Assembly: GCA_022813625.1 (NCBI GenBank)
Contig: JAKLMB010000006.1
Location: 620,001-684,000 of the forward strand
Length of the DNA: 64,000 nt
Origin: Aaosphaeria pasadenensis
Taxonomy: Eukaryota > Ascomycota > Dothideomycetes > Pleosporales
Reading direction: 5' to 3'
Numbering within the stretch: the stretch's first letter is position 1; every line of letters begins with the position of its first letter. The position numbers and the translations under genes were made by a program. This document shows positions 46,324-59,580 of the stretch, in pieces. Under the pieces are notes generated by a model, which had not been told where the DNA came from, made no database searches, and was given only the letters and a program-made list of their open reading frames with translations.

Positions 46324-47003
46324 TAGATAGCTACATTTATGAATAGAATAATGACACTCACGGAAACAATGCATTGAACTTAAGGCAAGCCTATGTAAAT
46401 CTGATATCGAGAAAGGCTGGAGTGTCTTTTTTGCTTCTTTATGTCGCGAAAATTAAGCCGAATGACGACTTGGTATATCCATGACATCTCAACAATAGTG
46501 ATTTCAGTACACGATGAAGTGTTGAGGTGCATCTGATTTCCGTTTCTAGCATCACTCATCGCGCCCATTGTCTTCGGACCGATGAAATCTGACAACAACT
46601 CGGGCATTCTCATACGCAGTAGAATTTCTCCACAAACGCCACCTACAAAGTAGATTAAAAATCAACCAAAACCCGGCCATAGTAAGCCGAAGGAGTACAT
46701 TCCCCAAAGACAACTTCTTGGCGCTCGGTCACAATCCGAGGAAGCTACTCAATGGGAGAGGATCTAACTATGGGAGCGCCGCTCGTAAAATGCAATTAGC
46801 TTCGCCTGGTAAGCCACCGAGTCAAGCATGGACCTCACCAAGTCCGAAACGTGTATCGGCCGTGGAGGACAATGTGCATACTTTCTCCGGTATCGACGTT
46901 CAAGTTCTGTGTTCTCAGTGATAATTCTTTGTTTTTTTGTTTCCATGCAAAATAGTGTGTGACCTGCTACCTTCGCTCAAGTTTTCTATTCTTTACTAAG
47001 AAG
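46324..47003. other. Intergenic region
   Basis: No gene is supported between the amidohydrolase and the mitochondrial carrier. Both genes are on the plus strand. Confidence 0.5.
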
Positions 47004-48098
47004 ATGGACAAATCATCACCCCCAGCTGCGATCAGTATAATTGCTGGAGGATTGGCAGGCGCATCTGAGACCTTTGTAACAGTAAGTTGCATGTCTAACC
47101 CAGTGTTCTTCAACTTCCTTGACACCTTCAAAGTACCCAGCCGAATTCGTGAAAACACGACGACAACTCGAAAACGTGACCCTTGGAAAGAAATCCACAA
47201 GTTCATTTACCATCCTTCGGTCAACCTTGCAGAGCGTCGGTTTCAGTGGCATATACGCAGGCTGCCAGACCCTTGCTGTCAGCAATGCACTGAAGAGCGG
47301 AGTGCGGTTCTTCTCGTTCGAAACTGCGAAACGGCAATTGACTCCCTACTTTGAACACGGTGCATCGCAGCACACTGGAACCACGGCGAAGAACCCGTGG
47401 CTGAATCTTGTCGCTGGACTCTGCGCAGGCGCAACAGAGAGTCTGCTGATCGTCACTCCCGGAGAGAGCCTCAAGACAAGAGTTATCCATGATGCAGCGT
47501 CGGGAGGCCAGTTGGGTAAACTACCTCTTGCACGTATTGTATCGCAGACTGTTCGACAGCACGGCATCCTCAGTCTTTGGAGGGGATTTACTCCAGTGCT
47601 ATGCAAACAGGGCACAAACAGTGCCGTTCGCTTCACGACTTTCGGTGCTCTGAAGGACAAGCTACAGGAGATTTGGCCGAGTACGATGAATGGAACGACT
47701 GCGACCATGATTGCTGGTGCGGGTAGCGGAGTTGTCACGGTGTAAGTGTCCAGTAACAGTTACCTATAATGCAGTGACTAAAGTGTTGGATTAGGTATGC
47801 GTCAATGCCATTCGACAATGTCAAGACGCGCATGCAGGGCATAGGTAGTTCGAATGGACGAATGCTTTCTGTCGCGGGGCAGATGCTTGCGAATGAAGGC
47901 GTGTCTGTGTTCTGGAAAGCTACCACGCCGAGACTCGTGAGACTTACCGTAAGTTTATTTTGGATCGTGAGTTCATAGATCAGTACTAAATCTTTCCAGC
48001 TTTCGAGTAGTGTGACTTTCATGGTCTACGACAAGGTGATCAAACTTTACGATGCAGCAAGGACGGAACGGCATGTAGCAACCGCTAAGATGGGCTAG
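47004..48098 (+). CDS. Mitochondrial tricarboxylate (citrate) carrier, CTP1-like
   Basis: Four exons (47004-47081, 47134-47741, 47795-47948, 48000-48098) encode 312 residues. The three mitochondrial carrier repeats are present with signatures YPAEFVKTRRQ, TPGESLKTRVI and MPFDNVKTRMQ; the first is complete only after splicing (TFVT-YPAEF). The TPGESLKTR and FWKATTPRLVR motifs are those of citrate carriers. It exchanges citrate for malate or another citrate across the inner mitochondrial membrane. It may belong with the regulator, transporter and amidohydrolase upstream as a small catabolic set, or be an independent second copy of a housekeeping carrier; sequence alone does not decide. Confidence 0.93.
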
Positions 48099-48413
48099 AA
48101 AGATCATGTTTCGGCGTTTCGTTTGTTTGGGGGATTTACTTTTTCTTTAGATATGTTTTCAGATTTTCGAAATACCATGGGGCGGGATCAACATATTTTC
48201 TCATGATCGCTTGCGGCACATAGATTTGTAACTTGGAGCTTGTCAGCTGCATTATTGTTAGTGAACAAAAGTATCTAGGTAAAGTACACTTTATAGAACA
48301 TGCTGCAATACCTACAAGTGACTGGGACTCGGAAACTCCGAATGGTAGTGAAGTATATAGAAGTCTAAAAAACAAGTCTAATGGTTGTAAATAAAGTGGC
48401 GTACGTGCCTGCT
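48099..48413. other. Convergent intergenic region
   Basis: Shared 3' flank of the carrier and MDP-1 genes, AT-rich, with nothing else visible. Confidence 0.55.
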
Positions 48414-51167
<2,754 letters not shown>

Positions 51168-53971
51168 ATGCTCGAACGCCTCTTTCTCGCCTTCGTGGTG
51201 TCTAGTATCGCCGTTGCCTTTCCTGCTCCGCGCGATACTCCACCTCCAGATCCTCCCAATGTCCCTATCGTCTTTCCAGAGAGGAGCCAACTTGCCGATT
51301 GTCCAGGCTATGCTGCTTCAAATGTCAAACAGACAGACTCTTCACTCACTGCGGACCTTACACTCGCTGGTCCGGCATGCAACAGTTACAGTCAGGATCT
51401 TCAGAATTTGAAATTGGTAGTTGAATATCAGACAAGTACGTTTCGCTTATCAGCAGAAATGACGCACCCCATTCCAAGCGAGACATCCTATGTATCGTGA
51501 TATAGACTAATATATGTCCAGATGAACGGCTCCATGTCCAGATATTCGATGCAGAAGAGAACGTTTTCCAGGTGCAGCAAGAGGTTCTTCCGAGGCCACA
51601 ACATGAACAGGCCTCCTCCTCCAATGCTGCACTACAGTTCAATCTGACCGAAAATCCATTCTCCTTTGCCGTTGTGCGACGTTCCAATGGAGAAGTTCTT
51701 TTCGATAGTGCGGCATCGTCGTTAGTCTTCCAGACGCAATATGTTCGTCTGCGAACCAATCTGCCCAACGATCCCAATCTATACGGCCTTGGCGAGCACA
51801 CTGATTCCTTCCGATTGACTACCTCCAATTATGAACGAGTGCTGTACAATTCAGAATCGCCAAATGTACACACTAACAACAACTTGTATGGTAGCCATCC
51901 AGTGTACTTTGATCACCGAGGTGACAAAGGTACTCATGGTGTATTTCTGCTCAACTCAGACCCAATGAACATTTACATCAACAAAACCGAATCAGGCGAG
52001 CAGTACTTGGAATACAATACCATCGGAGGTATCATTGACTTGTACTTCCTGGCTGGTGCACAGCCGGCCGAAGTATCCCAGCAGTATGCCGATGTTGTTG
52101 GACACTCAGCAATGTTTCCATACTGGTCGTTCGGTTTCCAACAATGCAAATACGGTTACTGGGATGTCAATATGGTTGCCGAAGTTGTTGGCAATTACTC
52201 CACTGCTGAGATTCCATTGGAAGTCATGTACACTGATATTGACTACATGCATCTGCGTGAGGACTTTACTACCGACCCTGAGCGCTTCCCAATCTCGAAG
52301 ATGCGAGAGCTAGTGCAGACCCTACACGAGCGAGATCAGAGGTATGTTCTGATCCTCGATCCTGGTATCCATACCAGGGCTGATTACGCACCTTTCCAAC
52401 GCGGCCATGACAAGAATGTCTTCCTCAAGAACGCAGATGGCTCTGACTACTTGGGTGTGCAGTGGGCAGGAGTATCTGCATGGCCAGATTGGTTCGCGCC
52501 AAACACGCAACAGTGGTGGACAGACGAACTCACGGCGGCCTTCAGCCCTGAATCTGGTATTGATATCGATGGTGTATGGGTTGATATGAACGAAGCCTCC
52601 AACTTCTGCCACGACAGGTACTGCGATCCTGCTGCACTGGCTGAGAAGGAGGGCAACCCACCTATCCCAACCTCCGTACCGCGACCAAATACCGGCCGTC
52701 CGATTCCTGGATTCCCTGCTTCATTCCAGCCAAATAATTCACTTGCGGAAAAACGGCAAGTTGAAACTGGTACGAAGAAAGGTCTGCCCAATCGCGAGTT
52801 GTTCGAACCCAACTACCACATCAACAATCATCGTGGCAACCTTTCTGATTTCACCATCTACACCAACAACACGAACTATGATGGGACGCGACAGTACGAT
52901 ACACATAATTTCTACGGGCACATGATGGCACACACCACTCATACTTCCATGCTGGCTCGTCGCCCCTCCGTTCGCCCGTTCGTACTAACGCGGTCCACGT
53001 GGGCTGGTAGCGGTCGCAAAGTCACACATTGGTTTGGAGACAACGCATCTACATGGGAACACTATCGCATGGCTATTCGACAGATGCTGAGCTTTGTTTC
53101 GATGCATCAGATGCCCATGGTTGGATCTGATGTGTGCGGTTTCAACAGCAACGCAGATGAGTACATGTGTGCACGCTGGGCCCTACTTGGGGCCTTCCAA
53201 CCATTCTACCGCAACCACGCCGAGATCAGTACCCGTCAACAGGAGTTCTATCAATGGCCTATTGTGGCTGAGGCAGCTAAAGTAGCCATATACACCCGCT
53301 ACAAGCTTATGGATTACGCCTACACTGCTCTCTATTACCAGCATCTCCACGGTACACCAATGGTCAACCCACTCTTCTTTTTGTACCCTGAAGATCCGAA
53401 TACGTTCAGCATCCAAGAGCAATGGTTCTATGGTGATGCTCTCCTCATCTCACCTGTGACGAATGATTATTCGGACACCGTATCCTTCTACCTGCCTAAG
53501 GACACATTTTATGACTACTGGTCTCACGCACGAGTTGACAGCGAAGGCCGCAACCATACGCTCTCTGGTCTTGACTGGAAAGACATTCCCGTCCATATCC
53601 GCGGTGGCACCATTATTCCGGAGCGTGCAGATTGGGCCTGGACGACCAAGGAACTGCGCACCCGCGATTTCGTTGTGATCGTTGCGCCAGGGCAGGACGG
53701 TACTGCCACAGGCCGTCTGTACCTCGATGACGGTGAAAGTATCGAACAGGCGTCCATCAGTGAAATCGAATTTTCTTGGGATGGTTCCACATTCGCTTGC
53801 ACAGGCACCTTTGGATACAACGGCAATAGTGGTGAAAGTGTCACAGTGAAGCAAGTCACTGTTCTTGGCCAGGAGAAGGCGGGCAGCACGGGACATTTCA
53901 ATCCAGAGAAGAAGGAGATTGTCATTGACGGACCGTGGAAGCTTAATGGTGCCTGGGGTTTCGCATTATAA
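51168..53971 (+). CDS. Secreted alpha-glucosidase, glycoside hydrolase family 31
   Basis: Two exons (51168-51435 and 51522-53971, 86-base intron) encode 905 residues. The signal peptide is MLERLFLAFVVSSIAVA, followed by FPAPRDTPPP. After the join (YQTNERLHVQIFDA) comes the N-terminal beta domain with NLYGLGEH. The catalytic barrel has the GH31 signature WVDMNEASNFC with nucleophile Asp near 443, and HWFGDNASTWEHYR with the acid/base Asp near 596, then GSDVCGF. Several N-x-T/S sites fit an extracellular glycoprotein. It releases glucose from maltose and starch oligomers, or related alpha-glucosides, from the outside. The long intergenic region before it may carry carbon regulation, but I see no certain AmyR site. 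Confidence 0.95.
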
Positions 53972-55209
53972 TCGCTTGCTTTTTGTTCGACTAGAGGTTT
54001 CTTACGGCACACGGACCTCGGGCATCTATATTGGCATAGACATGGAGTTTGTAAATATCTCGTTTTATTGCATTGTTGCTGAACTTGCATTCTGGCATAG
54101 TTGCATACCCGCTTTAGGAGCGCTGGTGGTTTTTCTTACGGAGGCCGTTGCCTCAACTGGACCGAAACCCTGTTTTCCTATGTATTCCTATCATATTCCT
54201 ATGCATTCTCCCCTTCTCAATAATCAAGAAATACATACATCCATCCATCTGTGTGTCTCCTCAGCTCGTACAAATGCCATATTGCGCCGCGGGTATCCGT
54301 ATTTCACCGACATCATCATCAACAAAAGCCGAGTGAAACGATAAACACTCCGTGGCAGGCAGGCAAAGCCAAGAGGAGGTTCATCATACCATTGAGATTT
54401 CACATGTAGGACGGACGAACACGATGTGTCTTCACACGATGTACCTCTGTACAGAGTACATTGTACAAGCCTTGTACCCATTGTACCTCGTCACCACCCC
54501 TGCGCCGACCAACCACGGACACGATCCCCACCCCCCGAACAGCGCATCGGATCCACGTCGTGCAAATAAGAAGTGGCCTCTGCGTCAGATGGGGATAATA
54601 GCATTTCCCCGTTACCGGGTGGAGAAGGGTGAGGAAAATGATGCACCCATGTGCGACTTCCACGAGTAGCTCGTGATTGATTCGAACGGCGCGCGGGGGA
54701 AGGGCTGTCTGCCAAACGCCCCCTTGTCAGTCCGCCATGCACGTGTGATATCGCACCGTTCAGACCAGACGTCCTCACACATGACCGAAGGGGAGATCCA
54801 TGGTTGGATTGTTTGCACCACGAGCCCTTCCTCTTGTGCAAGGCCTCACGCGAGGAAAAGATGCGCTTGCTTTTTGATACTACGAGAGGTAGGTGGTGCG
54901 AGGGGAGGTGCGAGTCTGGCGCTTGCGGCGGGAAGTGAGAAAAAATTTGACGTCGGGGAGCAACACTGGGGCATGCGACATTGGCATTCCAGAAATACTC
55001 GTGCGTGCGGATGGCAGACCTTTTTGGTGTTTTCGTGTTCGTTGCTCTTTTTTTCTTCGTGTTCGTGGAGATGTCACTTCTTTCGCGTGTGACGCGTGAC
55101 AAAGGGTGCTGGGTAGCAGGAAACGTCGTCGTTCCGCGAACAAGAGAAAAAAAGTCTTGTGCGAGTTGTATGTAGGATCACCGTTGTAGTAGCTATCATC
55201 TGTCCTCTT
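53972..55209. other. Convergent intergenic region, 1.2 kb
   Basis: It lies between two gene ends. A 203-codon minus-strand frame here is low-complexity and basic, with no supported start or splice context. No gene is supported. Confidence 0.5.
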
Positions 55210-56616
55210 TCATTCCGCTGCAATGTGGGTCTTCTGGAGGCCGTTCGTGATACCGTTGACGTCGGTTTCCTGGGATTCATTGTAGCCCACCTCGATCGAG
55301 TTCTTCGGGCGGTTCTTGTTGAGTCCCTCCAGGAGGACGCATGCTTTGCAGATTTCCTGGCTGGAAAGGTATCCGCAGCGCTTGCACTGTCCCATGACTT
55401 GTTTTGTGACTTTTCGGGGCGCCGGAGGCTCGCCCTTTCCTTTTTTACTCTTCTTGCTGCTGCCGTTCTGGAGCGATTCTTTAGCTGTGTTGCCTCGTTG
55501 CTGAGTTTGGGTTGCGCGAGGTTTTCCTGTAGATGTGATCTCGACTTCTAGTCCATTCTCCGCTGCGACCTCATTTTGTGACAATTGCTGCTCCATGTTT
55601 GCCATCTCGCCACCGGCGGTCCTTCCATTCGAACTCCCGCAGCCTCCCTCCTCTTCCTCTGCAGCGGGGACAGAACTGGAGCAAACTCCTCCGCAGCCTT
55701 CGTCGCTACCTGGTACGAGTTTAGCCATGTCCTCGCCGCTTCGGACTACGTCGAGGATTGCACTCGGTCGCACTCGTTCGAGGTTTTTGATGAGAGCACG
55801 CGCACTGCCTCGGAAGGCCTCTGGGGAGTAGATGCACTCGGTGCTGAAGTAGTCTAGGTTTCTATGGTGGGCGTACAGGACGATTTCTTTCTCGTAAGCG
55901 TACTTGAGAGGTTTGCTGCGCTTGACGTTGGTGTGTGAATTCGGATCCGTGGATACTGCCGAGGGTGTAGATGTGATGATGGATGTCGTTCGCGAGAGTC
56001 GAGGAAGATCGCCACGGAGCACTGCGTATATGTTAATTTTGCATTCTTTGCATATTCGAAGCCGGATTCTCCTACAATTCATGAGCACAGTCTCTGCGAC
56101 GTCGTCGGCGTTGTGTCCTGTAACCACATGCTTGACACCCAGTCTCGCTGCACCACGATCAAGCGCCTGCCGCCTGAACACGCCGCAGTAGGTGCAATTC
56201 CCCTTCTTTCCCACTTGATCCACGACTTGATCCATAGTCCAGCCATACAATTCCGAATATCCCAAGATCGTCAGCGGCATCTCGTACTGTTGGGCATTGC
56301 GCTTGACGGTTTCGAGGGAGTCATCGCGGTAGCCCTTGATGCCTTCGTCAATCGACAACAAAATCAGCTCGACGCCGTAATCGTATCGCTCGTTCAGAGT
56401 CTTGAGGACTGCAGCAAGTACGGTGCTGTCCTTGCCGCCCGATGCGCCGATTGCGATCTTCTCCCCGCGGTGGAAGAGGTTATTCGTCGTAATTGTGTGG
56501 TGGATCTCTGTTTCGAAGACGGATATGAAGCACGCCTTGCATAATTTCGAATGGTCTTTGGGGCGGAGGATAAGCGCTCGGTTCGTCTTGCACAGAGCGC
56601 AAGGAGTGGGTGGCAT
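55210..56616 (-). CDS. NCS6: Cytoplasmic tRNA 2-thiolation protein 1 (NCS6/CTU1)
   Basis: Two exons (56076-56616 and 55210-56021) give 450 residues. The N-terminal zinc ribbon is [14 protein letters not shown] and CKACF, the PP-loop is [12 protein letters not shown], the catalytic cysteines lie in [12 protein letters not shown] and, after the join, the [14 protein letters not shown] helix. A second zinc ribbon ends the protein ([18 protein letters not shown]). With NCS2/CTU2 and URM1 it thiolates wobble U34 of tRNA-Lys, -Glu and -Gln (UUU, UUC, UUG). The 54-base intron is a multiple of three and open, so the unspliced frame looks intact but breaks LMNLLRGD with 18 foreign residues. An acidic, Ser-rich insertion precedes the last zinc site. 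Confidence 0.95.
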   Translation of the reverse strand: MPPTPCALCKTNRALILRPKDHSKLCKACFISVFETEIHHTITTNNLFHRGEKIAIGASGGKDSTVLAAVLKTLNERYDYGVELILLSIDEGIKGYRDDSLETVKRNAQQYEMPLTILGYSELYGWTMDQVVDQVGKKGNCTYCGVFRRQALDRGAARLGVKHVVTGHNADDVAETVLMNCRRIRLRICKECKINIYAVLRGDLPRLSRTTSIITSTPSAVSTDPNSHTNVKRSKPLKYAYEKEIVLYAHHRNLDYFSTECIYSPEAFRGSARALIKNLERVRPSAILDVVRSGEDMAKLVPGSDEGCGGVCSSSVPAAEEEEGGCGSSNGRTAGGEMANMEQQLSQNEVAAENGLEVEITSTGKPRATQTQQRGNTAKESLQNGSSKKSKKGKGEPPAPRKVTKQVMGQCKRCGYLSSQEICKACVLLEGLNKNRPKNSIEVGYNESQETDVNGITNGLQKTHIAAE

Positions 56617-57372
56617 GTTGGCTGGCGGGAAACCTACAAAACGGAGGTTTGGAGGAGATGCGGAATGGAATGTTGGCGGGGAAATTTTTGGATGATGGCA
56701 ATGCGCAACGATTCTGCGGGGCGGTGGCGGTCGCTGATTGGAGATATCCCTTCGTTCTGATTGGGGCACCATTCACTCTCACAGTTTTTATGTTTCCAGA
56801 CACATATTCTCAAATTGATATTGAAAACAATTCTATATGCTTTTGAAGAGATCTTTACTACTATTGCCATGCCTATGTCTTATTTCAACCTGGATGTATA
56901 GACGCATACGCTTCCTTCCTTCGTCAAGTGGTTCTCTCACCGCAGGTAGCAACTTAGTCCCCATGCATCGGATGTTAGATAGTGAATTCAGCTTGTATAG
57001 CTGCCTTGTGATGTCAGGACTCTCCTTAGTCCGAGTGATTTGTATGATTCGTGGACTTCAAGATGCGGAAAATCTTGAAGTGCAATTCACTATGAGTGTC
57101 AAAGCACTGTCGTAAATTTCAATTAGTGCTGGTAAACATCATAATCACCAGACTTTAATAGCTTTCATTGGATCAAAACATAAACAGACGTGCTCAGGTG
57201 AGTCACTGCAATAAGTTCTCGCCGTTGTTGTGCTTTGCCCGTGCTCTGTACATATACACACCCAGCCCAAACCTACATCCCCTCTTCCCCAGCAGCAGGA
57301 TTCCTTCCCTTACAACCCTCAAACAACTCGAATCTTTCCTCAAATCCCGAGATTCTTCAATCGGCTGCTACC
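56617..57372. other. Divergent intergenic region
   Basis: Promoters of NCS6 and of the small secreted protein gene. The last 150 bases are C-rich and G-poor, like a fungal leader. No other gene is seen. Confidence 0.55.
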
Positions 57373-57751
57373 ATGCATATCCCATTTGCCTACTGGCTCT
57401 ACGTTCTCGGTGCCGTGTCACTATCGACCGCCTTATCCTGCGGCCAAGCTCATGGCGAGGCCGTCAGCTGGCTCCCGTTGAAAAACGACGGTCGCTTCCA
57501 CACTGGTTTCCTCCCGATTGAGTGGGGCCATGTTGGATATCATTGCGTCTGCGAGTTCTGGGAGTATGTTCTTCAGTTGCGCTTCACGAAGGCACATTCA
57601 GACATATCATCAACAATCTGCTAACCGTTGGTCTAGGAATGCCAATTGTCACGACGGCACTACACGCGTTATCGATACGGTCAATCATCCAATATTCCAT
57701 GGCCACTTCGGGACCAACTTTAGATGCTACAGGTGCCAGCAGTATCTTTGA
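57373..57751 (+). CDS. Small secreted six-cysteine protein, 101 residues
   Basis: Two exons (57373-57563 and 57637-57751) joined across a 73-base intron with a GCTAAC branch site. The signal peptide starts MHIPFAYWLYVLGAVSLS and probably ends near ALS. The mature protein of about 80 residues has six cysteines (SCGQ, HCVCEF, NCHD, RCYRC) and many aromatics and histidines, a composition common in secreted fungal effectors and antimicrobial proteins. I recognise no family. A strong 5' splice site (GGTGAGT) right after the TGA, with a likely acceptor at 57809, suggests a 3' leader intron or an alternative ending. Function cannot be inferred. Confidence 0.68.
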
Positions 57752-58082
57752 GGTGAGTCTTGTTTGTCGAGTCGCGACGTTTCGTGTTCGTGTACTGACC
57801 TCATGATCTAGGTCGGGCATCACTCAACGCGAACAACACAATGGACCCCAGTCTAGTTGGTAATAATATGGGGCGGATTCGATTGTTACCATATTGGAAG
57901 TTCGCCAGGCTACCTAATTACATGGCATACATAGAGACGGATTCGAAGGAAGCCAAGCATGAAGATACTTTGTTTGCTTGACTGAAGATTTCGATTCCGT
58001 AAATAATACAAACAACTCTACATCTCTAGAACGATTCCCCTTAAAAAAATCTTATGGTGCTTTCTACGATCGCAATGATGCT
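57752..58082. other. Convergent intergenic region
   Basis: Contains the possible 3' untranslated intron of the secreted protein gene and the 3' flank of the thioesterase. Nothing else. Confidence 0.5.
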
Positions 58083-59075
58083 CTAAAGTTTACTCTTTGA
58101 TGGACCCTTTCCCTCCTTCCGGGGCCTCATGATGCTCTGTTGCGTGGCCGTTGCCACCACTTTCCCATCCTCATCCCATAACCTTCCTTCGCTAAAGGTC
58201 CTCCCTTCTGCTCCCACGATAGTCTTGATCTCTCTCAGATGCCACTTCTCGAGGTCGATATTGTTGGTGAAGATCCTCAACGCGAAGTCCAACGATGAGC
58301 ACGCGCCCGCATCATCCAGAAACATGTGGCTGAACGACAACGGACTGAACGAGAGAGCGCCGTCCATGAACCAACTCAACGCAGCGACCTGCTCGGCCTG
58401 GTCCGAAAGAGGGTTAAGGGAGCGCGTCCAATCCGCGGAAGCCTTCTCGGTAAGCGGTAGGTGATCCTGTGTAGTTTTCGCATGCTTCGCAACGCCATTC
58501 AAGTTCTGGGAAAGCATGCCTTCCGGGCACGGCCGCATCTCGAACGCCGTCCTCATCAAGCCGAAGGATTTCGTGAAGATGTCTCGTTGCTTCTGCGTGA
58601 CTTTACCGTCGTCGACTAATTTCTGACTCTGCTCGGGCCCTCTTTGCAGCCCTTCGTAATGGCTGTACTTTCGTGACGGAGGGGCCGAATATTCAAGCAG
58701 GCTTGCTGGCTCTGCTACCTGGAAGTCTGCTAGGGCTATCATGCAGGACCGACTTGAGCCGTCGTCTTGTTTTTGGCTGACTTCCACCTGCCTCGTAGCG
58801 AAGGTCCGGGTTTGTCGAACGATGCGGACCTTTGCCTGCAGAGGTCGATCGTTGAGTGCGGGTCCCAAGAAGTTTCCCATTAGAGAATATAGATGGTAAT
58901 TATCGGGGACAGTCTTGCTAGCAGCCTTCGCGGCCATGGCTGAGGTGTAGCCTCCATAGGCTATGTTGGCAGCATTTCCCATGCGCTGCGGTGGGTGAAT
59001 CGTCTCGAATTCATGTTCGCCGACCTCCTTGATCGCAAGGCTCTCCACAAATGATGGCGGTTGTATGTCGGCCAT
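58083..59075 (-). CDS. Peroxisomal acyl-CoA thioesterase II (TesB-like)
   Basis: A single-exon gene of 330 residues from MADIQPPSFVESL. Two hot-dog domains are recognisable: NAANIAYGGYTSAMAAKAA and SLMGNFLGPALNDRPLQAKVRIVRQTR-type in the first (the usual GGxxxAQAL region), and SFSHMFLDDAGACSSLDFALRIF with DEDGKVVATATQQSIMR in the second, with the conserved glutamine. The protein ends -SKL, a classic peroxisomal targeting signal type 1. It hydrolyses acyl-CoA to free acid and CoA, adjusting CoA and acyl pools during peroxisomal beta-oxidation. Family and location signal agree, so the assignment is firm; chain-length preference is unknown. Confidence 0.92.
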   Translation of the reverse strand: MADIQPPSFVESLAIKEVGEHEFETIHPPQRMGNAANIAYGGYTSAMAAKAASKTVPDNYHLYSLMGNFLGPALNDRPLQAKVRIVRQTRTFATRQVEVSQKQDDGSSRSCMIALADFQVAEPASLLEYSAPPSRKYSHYEGLQRGPEQSQKLVDDGKVTQKQRDIFTKSFGLMRTAFEMRPCPEGMLSQNLNGVAKHAKTTQDHLPLTEKASADWTRSLNPLSDQAEQVAALSWFMDGALSFSPLSFSHMFLDDAGACSSLDFALRIFTNNIDLEKWHLREIKTIVGAEGRTFSEGRLWDEDGKVVATATQQSIMRPRKEGKGPSKSKL

Positions 59076-59580
59076 ATTGAAGCAACAAAGTTCACGCAAC
59101 CTTGTAGTATAAAAGAATCGGACCAGGGTACAACCACAATTTATATAAATCCTACGATGTCGCAACAACGCGCACGATCACGAAAACCTGACAAGATGAT
59201 TGGGGCTTCGGCTGATAATACTAATCATCAAGTGAACGACATGAGCTGGAAGGATCAAGGGGCTTATCAAATGCCTCGGCTTCTGGTTCTGGTGAGTCTT
59301 GGCCTAGCCCGGCTTCGGTTATACTAGTAAACGTCATTTCATCCACCAAAACACGTCTTTTTCGGATCTTGATACATTCATGTGAGATTCGAAGTTTGGT
59401 TGACCATTTATTTATATAGGGCTTACTGTATGCTCCAACGACACCCAATTATGTAGTTGTATAATCAAGGATGGTTCTTGAACATCCTCTCATTGTCTCA
59501 TTGTATTGAATACGAGTCGCTAATAAAGATAATGCATAGCTTAAAAGAATATACGAAATAAAACTACTTCTGATGCAAAC
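59076..59580. other. Intergenic region with a doubtful 56-codon frame
   Basis: On the plus strand, ATG at 59157 opens 56 codons (to 59327) with a TATATAA-like element 14 bases before it. The product is hydrophilic with a short hydrophobic end. It has no recognisable domain and a possible donor near its end, so I do not call it a gene. Confidence 0.4.

Noticed and set aside
54491..55102. A 203-codon minus-strand frame in the convergent region
   Set aside because: Basic low-complexity product, no ATG in good context, no domain and no splice partners.
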